A stretch of DNA of 20,485 nucleotides from positions 1-20,485 of the forward strand of contig CAYGVS010000019.1 of the NCBI GenBank assembly GCA_964353635.1. The letters are read 5' to 3'. A program made the translations under genes and the position numbers. The notes under the pieces are model-generated. The model had not been told where the DNA came from and ran no database searches. It was given only the letters and a program-made list of their open reading frames with translations. This document shows, piece by piece, positions 1 through 7,078 of the stretch. Every line of letters starts with the position of its first letter. The first letter of the stretch is position 1. This stretch comes from JAPLVB01 sp964353635 (GTDB taxonomy: Archaea; Aenigmatarchaeota; Aenigmatarchaeia; QMZP01).

Positions 1-575
1 TCTCCTTCTATGCAAATCCATCCGTTCTGGCCTACGTTTATCCTGCATCCGGTCAGGTCCTTTATCATCATTATCATGGAGCCCTGCCTGCCTATGAGCC
101 TTGGTATCTTGGAAGGGTTCATCCTCACTATCCTTCCTGACCTGAACTTCCTGCATCTTGGGTCCTGCATGGAAAGGTGTATGGAGTTCCCGCTCACCAC
201 AGAGTTTATATTTGCGTATATCACATCACCCATGCCGTATACCCTGGAAAGGTCTGTCTTCGAGGTGTCTATGAACTCCCTGACCCCTGAAAGAGGCAGG
301 TATGCGCTGTGCGCGGAATTGATATTTATCACCCAGCCGTTCGACTGGACATCCTCGACCTCCCCTATCACCATGTCTCCTACCCTGGGAAAATAGACTC
401 CTGTAAGGGGTATCACTGAAATCACCCTTCCGTCCACATTCAGTATCCCAAGCCTCTTGGCATATATCGAATTGCCTTCTCTGAAGCAGTTCCTTCCAGG
501 AAGGTAGTCCATGGAGCTTATTATCTGGTCTCCCGGGACCACAAGCTTCCTGTCCTTGGCTATTAGTTCTGTCAT
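1..575 (-). CDS. rrp4: Exosome RNA-binding subunit Rrp4 (partial, C-terminus off the window)
   Basis: Rrp4 is one of the S1/KH cap subunits of the archaeal exosome; it guides RNA into the Rrp41-Rrp42 ring for 3'-5' degradation or tailing. I translated this frame by hand from ATG at 575; 191 residues are visible. It starts MTELIAKDRKLVVPGD, matching the N-terminal domain of the family. The middle part (GDMVIGEVEDVQSNGWVI) is the S1 fold. Near the edge RIVRMNPSKIPRLIGRQGSM is the KH domain, with GRQGSM in the usual GxxGSM position. GGAG lies about 9 nt before the ATG. It is the third gene of a psmA-SBDS-rrp4 series, the order known for the archaeal exosome superoperon, so rrp41 and rrp42 are expected beyond position 1. 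The last 40 or so residues are missing. Confidence 0.93.
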   Translation of the reverse strand, partial: MTELIAKDRKLVVPGDQIISSMDYLPGRNCFREGNSIYAKRLGILNVDGRVISVIPLTGVYFPRVGDMVIGEVEDVQSNGWVININSAHSAYLPLSGVREFIDTSKTDLSRVYGMGDVIYANINSVVSGNSIHLSMQDPRCRKFRSGRIVRMNPSKIPRLIGRQGSMIMMIKDLTGCRINVGQNGWICIEG

Positions 576-629
576 GCTATCACGCTCCGTTTTCCAAACC
601 ATCTGTTATTAATTAATGACTATTTAAAC

Positions 630-1334
630 TCAGATTCTGGTCTCCCTTATCACCTTGGACTCGACCTTCCCGCCGGTCAGGTCATTGAGCCTTTTGAATA
701 TCTCAGCCTGCATTCCTGCAGGTATCTCGATGACTGCATAGAAATGCTCGCCCTGCCACTCCTCCTTCCTGATCGTGGCTATGCTCCTGAGGTGGCTGGA
801 CAGCCTGCCTGCTGCCGCTGCCGGGACCTTTATTGCTACCTCCAGCATCTCGAAAGCTATCGGAATTATGGGCTGGATCTTGGAGAGGACCTGGTTGACC
901 TGCTCCTGGGCAGGCCTCATGGGATCCACCTGGACCCGGGCCTCATCCATGGCATTGAGTATCCTCGCTGGAGGATGCGGGAGCTTGGTCTGGGGGTTTA
1001 TCCCCTGCCTTGAGATAATGTCAGCTATCTGCTTCCTCTTGTCCTCCACCATCTTCCTTCTCTGCTCAGTGGTGAGCTGGACCTCCCCGTCCTTGATTAT
1101 CTCCCGGGCGACCTGGAAGATGTCAGAGGTATTGAAGTGATTCTCAAGCTCATGGCTTCCTGCCCTCTCACCTTTGTGGGAGTCCTTGAATATCTCCTGG
1201 ACAGCCAGTATGTTCTCGATGGCTATGTCCTTCCCCTTCCTGAACTCCAGGGCTTTCTCTGGGTCAACGAGAATCTCAAAATGAGAATTGCCTTTCTTTA
1301 TCTTCGCTATCACGGCCTTGTCTACAGAAACCAT
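630..1334 (-). CDS. Ribosome maturation protein SBDS (Sdo1 homologue)
   Basis: In eukaryotes SBDS helps release eIF6 from the 60S subunit, and the archaeal protein is thought to act in late large-subunit maturation. The product from ATG at 1334 is 234 aa and starts MVSVDKAVIAKIKKGNSHFEILVDP, the typical family N-terminus with the FYSH domain. The middle domain includes TTEQRRKMVEDKRKQIADIISRQGINPQTKLPHPPARI, and the ferredoxin-like C-terminal domain holds the ending EIFKRLNDLTGG. The frame stays open to a GTG at 1397, which would add 21 residues rich in charged and small residues; family alignment favours the ATG, which has a GGGG stretch just before it. psmA ends at 1401 and rrp4 starts at 575, so the gene sits in the expected proteasome-exosome operon. 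Confidence 0.93.
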   Translation of the reverse strand: MVSVDKAVIAKIKKGNSHFEILVDPEKALEFRKGKDIAIENILAVQEIFKDSHKGERAGSHELENHFNTSDIFQVAREIIKDGEVQLTTEQRRKMVEDKRKQIADIISRQGINPQTKLPHPPARILNAMDEARVQVDPMRPAQEQVNQVLSKIQPIIPIAFEMLEVAIKVPAAAAGRLSSHLRSIATIRKEEWQGEHFYAVIEIPAGMQAEIFKRLNDLTGGKVESKVIRETRI

Positions 1335-1400
1335 GCTACCCCGTCCTGATTCTTCGGAAGGAAAGCGGATATGAGCTCTGCCTTCGTTCTCGGGCACGCG

Positions 1401-2099
1401 CTATTTCTCCAGTTCCTTAACGGAAACCTTCTCTGCTCCCTTCCCGGTCACAGCGACTATGTCCACTGTATCGGCATTCGCTTCCTTTTCGCCTGCCTTC
1501 AGAGACTTGAGGAGCAGCTTCGCGCCAGCCTTCAGGTCCAGGGTGTCCTTGTATTCCTTTGCAAGGACTACCTTTGCCTTGTCAGCGCCTTTGCCAATCG
1601 CCTGGGCCTTCCACTCTATCATCGTCCCGGAAGGCTCAGTCTCGAAAAGCCTGGGCCCTGACTTGTCCACCCCTCCGACCAGCAGCCCGACCCCGTAGGG
1701 CCTGACCCCTGCGTACTGGGTAACAAGGTGCTTCCTGTTACATATGTACTTGGTGAGGGAACTGACTGATATGGGCTCCCCGTAGGTTATCTTGTTCACC
1801 TGGGCCCTCACCCTTGCCATCTCAACGAGGTTCCTGGCGTCTGCCAGCGAGCCTGCGCTAACCACGCTTATATGGTCATCCATCTCGTAAATCTTCTTGT
1901 AGGATTCTGCCACAGCGAGGGGCATGAGCACTTTCACAGCCCCCAAAATCACTCCTTCCTTCATCTTTATCCCGATAGCAGTGCTTCCGTTCTTGACCAT
2001 CTGCCGTGCATACTCAACCTGCAGCAGCCTCCCGTCTGGTGAAAAAACCACTATAGTCCTGTCGTAAGCCATATAATCTGGCGGTAGCGGTTGGGGCAT
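1401..2099 (-). CDS. psmA: Proteasome subunit alpha
   Basis: This is the non-catalytic alpha subunit of the 20S proteasome; seven copies form each outer ring and gate substrate entry. The 232-aa product has the normal length and the family signature at residues 12-31 (YDRTIVVFSPDGRLLQVEYA), followed by GSTAIGIKMKEGVILGAVK. The N-terminal YDR that forms the gate is present. Later blocks YGVGLLVGGVDKSGPRLFETEPSGT and AIGKGADKAK also match. A strong ribosome-binding site AGGAGGA (2104-2110) lies 4 nt before ATG. psmA is first in the psmA-SBDS-rrp4 series and has a long, possibly structured upstream region. No beta subunit gene is in the window. Confidence 0.96.
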   Translation of the reverse strand: MPQPLPPDYMAYDRTIVVFSPDGRLLQVEYARQMVKNGSTAIGIKMKEGVILGAVKVLMPLAVAESYKKIYEMDDHISVVSAGSLADARNLVEMARVRAQVNKITYGEPISVSSLTKYICNRKHLVTQYAGVRPYGVGLLVGGVDKSGPRLFETEPSGTMIEWKAQAIGKGADKAKVVLAKEYKDTLDLKAGAKLLLKSLKAGEKEANADTVDIVAVTGKGAEKVSVKELEK

Positions 2100-2103
2100 A
2101 AAA

Positions 2104-2110
2104 TCCTCCT
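2104..2110 (-). promoter_or_regulatory. Ribosome-binding site of psmA
   Basis: AGGAGGA on the minus strand with a 4-nt spacer before the psmA ATG. It is the strongest Shine-Dalgarno match I saw in the window, and it indicates a leadered transcript, unlike the many leaderless genes here. Confidence 0.8.
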
Positions 2111-2290
2111 AAGTCCTTTTTTTAACAAGTCGCTTGTTCACTGATTTCTAGTTTTGTTCTTTCCTGAGGCGGCATACGGAAGGCCTGCAGCGATGTTGGT
2201 CAGGCCAGCCGGCTACTGTGCAATATATATAATGCCCGCCTCCGGCATCACAAAGCTATTATACAGTATATAATCCTGTTATATAAATGT
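2111..2290 (-). other. Structured psmA upstream region or possible small RNA
   Basis: The 218-nt gap between psmA and the LysM gene has no convincing ORF. Three inverted repeats are visible. GAGGCGGCAT (2166-2175) pairs with ATGCCCGCCTC (2232-2242) with one bulged base. Inside it, GGCCTG (2182-2187) pairs with CAGGCC (2201-2206). AACAAG (2124-2129) and CTTGTT (2133-2138) form a perfect repeat with a 3-nt spacer. On the minus strand a good TATA box (TTTATATAA, 2279-2287) would start transcription near 2254-2260, just before the outer stem. So the folded segment would be either a 150-nt leader of psmA or a separate RNA. AT-rich stretches at 2222-2232 and 2266-2273 could be other promoters. I recognise no known RNA family. 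Confidence 0.4.
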
Positions 2291-2328
2291 TTGCCGAGCC
2301 AGGACTCTTTCTGCAGTCAAGAAGCCGT

Positions 2329-2778
2329 TTATTCGCTGATGCATCCTTTAGGAACGTAAATTGTATCCCCCACATGCAGCTTTCTGGGGTCTATTCCATT
2401 ATGTGTTATTATCTCATCGTCCCAATACTTCGAGTTCAGACCTAGTTCCTTTGCGCATTTCCCAGCTATATTCTCAACGGGTGCCCTGCCATCCGAAGTT
2501 TTTATTTCATGAGCTTCCCATTCTCCCTTGTAAGGGATGGCAAACTTAGCGTCCTCAGAAAAGACTGCAGTATATGCACTGTCAAGCGTTCGGCCTATTT
2601 TCCTGATGCCGTTTTCATATGAATTATAGGCTGTTGCAGCGGCTATCCCAATCCCAAGGGAGAGCGCAGCTATGCCTGCTGTCTTTGCGAACCATGACGC
2701 TTCTTCCTTCTTCCTTTTTATCCTAAAATCTTCCTTTTCCCTTTGAATAATTTCGTCACGTCCCATTTCATGTGCCAT
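2329..2778 (-). CDS. Membrane-anchored LysM-domain protein
   Basis: The 149-aa product has three parts. Residues 1-28 are highly charged (Lys, Arg and Glu), residues 29-51 form one hydrophobic membrane segment (FAKTAGIAALSLGIGIAAAT), and residues about 101-144 look like a LysM domain ending in the typical NGIDPRKLHVGDTIYVP. LysM domains bind N-acetylglucosamine-containing glycans in bacteria; in archaea the ligand is generally unknown. The positive N-terminus suggests a cytoplasmic tail with the LysM part outside. GGTGA (2783-2787) lies 4 nt before ATG. A TATA box at 2819-2828 and a palindrome over the expected start site suggest tight repression. The same palindrome controls the operon at 11092-13887, so the two are likely co-regulated. 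Confidence 0.82.
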   Translation of the reverse strand: MAHEMGRDEIIQREKEDFRIKRKKEEASWFAKTAGIAALSLGIGIAAATAYNSYENGIRKIGRTLDSAYTAVFSEDAKFAIPYKGEWEAHEIKTSDGRAPVENIAGKCAKELGLNSKYWDDEIITHNGIDPRKLHVGDTIYVPKGCISE

Positions 2779-2791
2779 AAAATCACCATTT

Positions 2792-2812
2792 TTTCACTAT
2801 CTAATAGTGACA
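2792..2812. promoter_or_regulatory. Palindromic operator at the LysM gene start site
   Basis: Arms TTTCACTAT and ATAGTGACA flank a 3-nt centre (CTA). Read on the minus strand the arms are TGTCACTAT and ATAGTGAAA. The site lies 7 nt downstream of the TATA box of the LysM gene and covers the expected transcription start, a repressor-type position. Two closely related copies lie at 11021-11041 and 11069-11089. Confidence 0.7.
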
Positions 2813-2818
2813 ATTACT

Positions 2819-2828
2819 TATTTATAAA
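2819..2828 (-). promoter_or_regulatory. TATA box of the LysM gene
   Basis: TTTATAAATA on the minus strand. Its centre is about 45 nt before the ATG, which would place the start near 2797 and give a leader of about 18 nt that carries the GGTGA ribosome-binding site. The same ten bases form the TATA box of the operon at 11092. Confidence 0.65.
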
Positions 2829-2898
2829 GCTTTCGGTCAAGGGCCAATGGTCAAACAGGTCGCCCACTCACCCTTGCTATCCGTGCTTTGTTAAAGTT

Positions 2899-2908
2899 TT
2901 TTATATAA
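2899..2908 (+). promoter_or_regulatory. TATA box of the MscS gene
   Basis: TTTATATAA preceded by a T run. The centre is about 28 nt before ATG 2932, so the transcript should be leaderless; no ribosome-binding site is visible before this ATG. Confidence 0.6.
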
Positions 2909-2931
2909 GATGGTCTACTTATATATCTTTC

Positions 2932-4008
2932 ATGGCCTTCGCCGACATTTTATTGCAGAACCTTGACGTGATATGGTCATTGACTGTAATAACTCTGACC
3001 TTCATCCTTGCAAAGGCCATAAATTATGTCTTGAAGAAATACGCTGTCAAACTCACTGCCAGGACCAAGACTGACCTGGATGACATGCTCATAAAGGCCA
3101 TGAGGAGGCCCATACTTCTGGGCTTCGTGCTCTATGGGTTCTATTACGCACTGACCACGACAAGCTACATTCTACCCCATGCTGAGACCGTGAACATGGC
3201 GTTCCTTTTCATAGAGGTGTTCTTCACGGCCTACGTGATAGCCAAGCTCATAGTCACCTTCATAGACTGGTATGCCAAGGAGGTGGCTGTCAAGACCGAG
3301 TCCAAGCTGGATGACCATTTCCTGCCCCCGCTAAAGAAGGTCGTGTACATAATCGCGCTCTTGGTTTCCACCATCTTCCTCATGGACAGGCTTGGGGTGG
3401 AGATAACCACTCTCATAGCCACCCTCGGGATTGGAGGCCTTGCAGTAGCCCTGGCCCTGCAGGACACGCTCTCCAATTTCTTCGCAGGCTCCTACACCAC
3501 CCTGGAGAGATCCATAAGGGTAAACGATTTCATCCAGCTGGAGACAGGCGAGACAGGATACGTGACAGAGATAGGTTGGAGGACCACGAAAATCAGGAAG
3601 CTGGACAACAACATAGTCATAATCCCGAACAATAAGCTCGCCCAGAGCAAGATAATAAACTTCGACCTGCAGGACGGCAGGATGAGTGTGGGTCTGGCAT
3701 GCGGAGTCTCCTACAGTTCTGACCTGGAGAAGGTGGAGAAGATCGCCTTGGAGGAAGCGGAGAAGATAATGGAGCAGCACTCCAAGGTGGACCCGAAGAA
3801 ATATCCTCCTGTTGTCAGATACAGCGAATTCGGGGACTCAAACATAAAGTTCAACATATGGTTCAATGTCAGCCAGGCAGCAGACCAGTTCAGAGTCAAA
3901 CACGAGTTGATAAAGGCCCTCAAGAAGCGCTTCGACAAAGAAGGGATAGTCATTGAGTATCCGATTGTCAGGGTTTATGAGGCAAGAGCAAACGCAAAGA
4001 AGAGATGA
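2932..4008 (+). CDS. Small-conductance mechanosensitive channel (MscS family)
   Basis: MscS channels open under membrane tension and release solutes during osmotic downshock. The 358-aa product has hydrophobic segments at about residues 11-33, 60-80, 88-112 and 135-152. The pore helix at 158-187 reads TTLIATLGIGGLAVALALQD, with the Gly/Ala pattern of MscS TM3, and is followed by TLSNFFAGSYTTLERSIRVNDFIQL, the typical start of the beta domain. The C-terminal alpha/beta domain is complete. The frame is open further upstream to 2743, but that part crosses the LysM gene and its promoter; ATG 2932 fits the TATA box spacing. It runs divergently from the LysM gene and its stop codon abuts that of apgM. 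Confidence 0.94.
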   Translation: MAFADILLQNLDVIWSLTVITLTFILAKAINYVLKKYAVKLTARTKTDLDDMLIKAMRRPILLGFVLYGFYYALTTTSYILPHAETVNMAFLFIEVFFTAYVIAKLIVTFIDWYAKEVAVKTESKLDDHFLPPLKKVVYIIALLVSTIFLMDRLGVEITTLIATLGIGGLAVALALQDTLSNFFAGSYTTLERSIRVNDFIQLETGETGYVTEIGWRTTKIRKLDNNIVIIPNNKLAQSKIINFDLQDGRMSVGLACGVSYSSDLEKVEKIALEEAEKIMEQHSKVDPKKYPPVVRYSEFGDSNIKFNIWFNVSQAADQFRVKHELIKALKKRFDKEGIVIEYPIVRVYEARANAKKR

Positions 4009-5181
4009 TTATCTTCTATTCCTAACCAAGAACTCCATCAGCCCGTTCCCTTCCAGCCTGAGCCTGGACTTCTCACACTCTGCTTCTGAGTAGGGCCTTC
4101 CCTCTCCCCGGATTTTTCCGCCTATGACAAAGAATGGGACAGGCTCCTTCAGGTGCTCGTATTCCCTGTAAGAGGGTGACGAAGCTGTCCTGTGGTCGCA
4201 GGAGACAGCAATCATGACATCTTTCAGGCCTGTGAATTTTGAGAAAACCTGTTTGTCAATCTTCTCAATGAACTCCCTCTTGAGATCAGGCTTCTTGTCA
4301 TGTGATAGTATGTCCGTACCATTTATGTGCAGGAAAACAAGGCCGTAGGATTTAATGGCTCTGACTCCTGCTTCGGCCTTTCCCTCCAGGTTGGTGTCAG
4401 GCATCCCCGTGGCCCCTTGTACCTCCGTAATATCCATGCCCAGATAACGGGCCACGCCCTTGGTTATGGCTATGCCTGCTATGCAGCAGGCTTTCATGCC
4501 ATAGCGGCTCTCAAAGGAGGGAGCCTTCCTTGGTCTCCCGGCATTCCTGATAAGCACGGTATTGGCAGCTATCTTCCTTTTTTTATTTACAGGATCCTGG
4601 GAAAGCATCTTATTGGCCTTGTACAAGAACTTGTTCAAGACAGAGGAAGTACGCTTCCCGACGGAAGATTTGGCTGTTACCTGAGGAACAGCAACCCCTG
4701 TCCTCTTGGGATCATTCGGGACTATGCCATCTGAAAGCCCTTCCCCGGAAAGCACTATAACCAACCTGTGGCCAGAGGATTTCCTTACTGAGAATTTGAC
4801 CCCGTCTATTTCTATGCCATCAAGCCTCTCCGCAAGCTCATCCAGGCCTTCCTCGTCCCTTCCTGCTCTCCTGTCAAGCAGGGTGCCATCTTGGTCCAGA
4901 GTAGCGAAGTTCGCCCTTATGCACACATCAGATGGACTAGGGTCGAGGCCCAGCCCCAGCGCCTCCAGGTAGCCCCTTCCTGGATAGTCCTGCTTGGAGT
5001 AGCACCCAAGGAGGTTCAGGTAGCCCACGTCAGAATCCACATCCTTCTGGTAACCTATGTCCAGGAGCCCCAGCCTGCCCTTCTCGGCAAGGGAGTCTAT
5101 GTTAGGCTTCCTGGCCATGGAAAGCGGCGTCTGGTTTCCAATGTCCCCGGCGCCGTCAAGGACGACGAGAAGAATCTTCAT
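4009..5181 (-). CDS. apgM: Archaeal-type 2,3-bisphosphoglycerate-independent phosphoglycerate mutase
   Basis: The enzyme converts 3-phosphoglycerate and 2-phosphoglycerate in glycolysis and gluconeogenesis. The 390-aa product belongs to the alkaline-phosphatase-like metalloenzymes. Visible blocks are LDGAGD (Asp9), DSDVGYLNLLG with the likely catalytic Ser50, YPGRGYLEALGLGLD, RANFATLDQDGTLLDRRAGR, GTDILSHDKKPDLK with metal-binding Asp and His, and CDHRTASSP with Asp-His. Compared with the usual GDHSTP and SDTAHL motifs some neighbours differ (CDHRTA, SDVGYL), but the metal ligands seem kept. Length is close to the usual 400 aa. It follows serS by 18 nt on the same strand and has no clear ribosome-binding site, so it is probably co-transcribed with serS. 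Confidence 0.93.
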   Translation of the reverse strand: MKILLVVLDGAGDIGNQTPLSMARKPNIDSLAEKGRLGLLDIGYQKDVDSDVGYLNLLGCYSKQDYPGRGYLEALGLGLDPSPSDVCIRANFATLDQDGTLLDRRAGRDEEGLDELAERLDGIEIDGVKFSVRKSSGHRLVIVLSGEGLSDGIVPNDPKRTGVAVPQVTAKSSVGKRTSSVLNKFLYKANKMLSQDPVNKKRKIAANTVLIRNAGRPRKAPSFESRYGMKACCIAGIAITKGVARYLGMDITEVQGATGMPDTNLEGKAEAGVRAIKSYGLVFLHINGTDILSHDKKPDLKREFIEKIDKQVFSKFTGLKDVMIAVSCDHRTASSPSYREYEHLKEPVPFFVIGGKIRGEGRPYSEAECEKSRLRLEGNGLMEFLVRNRR

Positions 5182-5199
5182 AAGAATAATTAGCTTTTG

Positions 5200-6486
5200 T
5201 TACTTTAATCTCTCAATCCTTTTCACTCCGCCCATATAAGGCTGCAGGACCTCCGGGATGTTCACAGTCCCGTCCTTGTTCTGGTACTGCTCTATAATTG
5301 CAACCATTGTCCTGCTTGTTGCGATGGCTGTGTTGTTCAAGGTGTGCACGAAGCCTGCTGGAGCCACTCCCTCGCCTTCCCTGTACTTGATGTTGAGCCT
5401 CCGAGCCTGGTAGTCTGTGCAGTTCGAATTGGAGCCCACTTCCCTGTAAATCCCGTCTGACATCAGGACCTCTGTGTCATACTTCTTTGCTGCGATTATG
5501 CCTATGTCGCCTGTGCACACGTTCACCACCCTGAAAGCAAGGCCTAATGCCTTGTACAGGCTTTCTGAATTGTGCTGCAGCTCCTCGTGGAACTTCCACG
5601 ACTCTGAAGGAAGGCAGAATATGAACTGCTCAATCTTGTTGAAGTTGTGCATGCGGAAGAGGCCTTTCGTGTACTTGCCATGCGCTCCGACTTCCCGCCT
5701 GAAGCACGGGCTTATGCCCACCAGTTTGATGGGAAGCTGGCTCGCGTCAAGGACTTCATTCATGTACATGGCTGCCATCGGATGCTCAGAGGTGGCTATC
5801 ATGTAAAGGTCCTCTCCTTCAATCTTGTACATCACGTTCTCGAAGTCTGCCAGGTCTGTGACGCCCTCATAGGGCTTCCTCTTTATCATGAGAGGAGGCT
5901 CTACCAGGGTGTAGCCTTTCCCTATCATGAAATCCGTTGCGAACTTCAGGATGGCCTGGTCCAGCTGGGCGAGCTGGCCCTTAAGATAGAAGAACGCATG
6001 GCCTGAGACCTTGGCAGCCCTCTCTCCGTCCAGCAATCCAAGCGCCTCAAGGATGTCAGAATGATTCCTTGGCTCAAACCTGAAATCAGGCACCTTCCCG
6101 ACTCTCTTGACTTCTACATTCTCGGTGTCGTCCTTTCCAATCGGGACTGAATGGTGAAGGGTGTTGGGCAGCCTCATGAGGTAGTAGTCAGTCCTCTCCC
6201 GCAGCTTCTCATTACTTTCATCAAGCTCCTTTATCTTTCCAGGGATACCCTTCACTTCCTGGAGCTCCTTTGTAGCGTCCTTCCCTGTCTTCTTCAGGGA
6301 AGCAATCCTCTCCGTGAGCTCGTTCCTCTGCCTTCGCAGCCTCTCGAGCTGCTGGAGGTTCTCCCTCCATTCCTTGTCATGCCTTATGAGCTCCCTCAGG
6401 TATTCCAGCTTCTGGTCATCGCCTCTTCTCTCCAGGTCCTTCCTGACTGCCTCGGGATTATCCCTGATTAGCTTGATGTCCAGCAT
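5200..6486 (-). CDS. serS: Seryl-tRNA synthetase
   Basis: It charges tRNA-Ser with serine. From ATG 6486 the product is 428 aa and starts MLDIKLIRDNPEAVRKDLERRG, the common SerRS N-terminus, followed by the long coiled-coil arm that contacts the tRNA variable loop (about residues 30-105). Class II motif 2 is GISPCFRREVGAHGKYTKGL and motif 3 includes NNTAIATSRTMVAIIEQYQN. This is the widespread SerRS, not the rare methanogen form. The frame is open to an ATG at 6543 (19 more residues), but that part contains the TATA-like TTTTTAAG (about 6518-6525). GTGA lies 4 nt before ATG 6486. apgM follows 18 nt downstream. Confidence 0.95.
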   Translation of the reverse strand: MLDIKLIRDNPEAVRKDLERRGDDQKLEYLRELIRHDKEWRENLQQLERLRRQRNELTERIASLKKTGKDATKELQEVKGIPGKIKELDESNEKLRERTDYYLMRLPNTLHHSVPIGKDDTENVEVKRVGKVPDFRFEPRNHSDILEALGLLDGERAAKVSGHAFFYLKGQLAQLDQAILKFATDFMIGKGYTLVEPPLMIKRKPYEGVTDLADFENVMYKIEGEDLYMIATSEHPMAAMYMNEVLDASQLPIKLVGISPCFRREVGAHGKYTKGLFRMHNFNKIEQFIFCLPSESWKFHEELQHNSESLYKALGLAFRVVNVCTGDIGIIAAKKYDTEVLMSDGIYREVGSNSNCTDYQARRLNIKYREGEGVAPAGFVHTLNNTAIATSRTMVAIIEQYQNKDGTVNIPEVLQPYMGGVKRIERLK

Positions 6487-6705
6487 GGTTTCACTTGATT
6501 TAATTAAATCCTCAGACTTAAAAATCACTGCAGCTTCCTGCATCTTGTCAGGAAAATAGCCTTAGAAGAAATACAATTTAATTATAGGTCCTGAAAAAAT
6601 ATAAACCTATGCTGCTCCATCACAGAAATCGATATCAAAGGGTTCGAGCTAATAATAGGTGGGTTTCTTTTTCTGCCTCCCTTGGAAAAAAAGAAAGGTG
6701 TTGGG
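6487..6705. promoter_or_regulatory. Divergent promoter region between serS and the 102-aa gene
   Basis: On the minus strand TTTTTAAG near 6518-6525 fits a TATA box for serS. On the plus strand AAAATATAAACC (about 6595-6606) and CTAATAATAGG (about 6649-6659) are candidate TATA boxes for the gene at 6706. The plus-strand ribosome-binding site GGTG (6697-6700) lies 5 nt before ATG 6706. I see no other structure here. Confidence 0.45.
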
Positions 6706-7014
6706 ATGGGAGATTTGAATCTCAGGCTGCGGGTGAAAATAGACTATTCTCCTGACGGAAGAGAAAGGGTCTATCATCCTTCTCTCGGGTATCCCTTTCT
6801 TGACTATGACGCACAAAGGGTTATTGAAAAATATCGACTGGCAGACAGGGCTGATTTTGATGACATAAAAAACCTCGTTGCCGAGATAGATTTCAGGAAC
6901 AAGGAGCGCCCCCTCGACAAACTCGTGTGTGTCCGGACCATAATTTCCTCGGAGGGTAATCCGCCGAAGCTGAGGGTGTATGATTTCATCAGCGATAAAA
7001 TCTCCGAATACTGA
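6706..7014 (+). CDS. Uncharacterised 102-aa protein
   Basis: I do not recognise the family. The product is 102 aa, soluble and highly charged, with no membrane segment. It starts MGDLNLRLRVKIDYSPDGRE and ends LRVYDFISDKISEY; the middle (VIEKYRLADRADFDDIKNLVAEID) looks helical and the ends look like beta strands. The open frame can be extended to TTG 6682, but GGTG at 6697-6700 with a 5-nt spacer supports ATG 6706. It lies 64 nt before infB on the same strand. Its base composition is ordinary for the window. It has no Cys pair or obvious catalytic motif. Confidence 0.75.
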   Translation: MGDLNLRLRVKIDYSPDGRERVYHPSLGYPFLDYDAQRVIEKYRLADRADFDDIKNLVAEIDFRNKERPLDKLVCVRTIISSEGNPPKLRVYDFISDKISEY

Positions 7015-7078
7015 GTTTGAACGCCAGTGGGCCTGCCTTTTTAATTCCCCCTGCCAATAAAATACCTATGTGGTTCCC

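Noticed and set aside
10..396. Plus-strand ORF of 128 aa
   Set aside because: It lies opposite rrp4, whose S1 and KH motifs are clear on the minus strand.
2166..2242. Box H/ACA guide RNA for the structured psmA upstream region
   Set aside because: No ACA at the right distance from the lower stem and no clear K-turn; kept only as an unassigned structure.
2743..2931. N-terminal extension of the MscS frame
   Set aside because: It overlaps the LysM gene start, its operator and TATA box, and the translated part does not look like the family; a TATA box fits ATG 2932.
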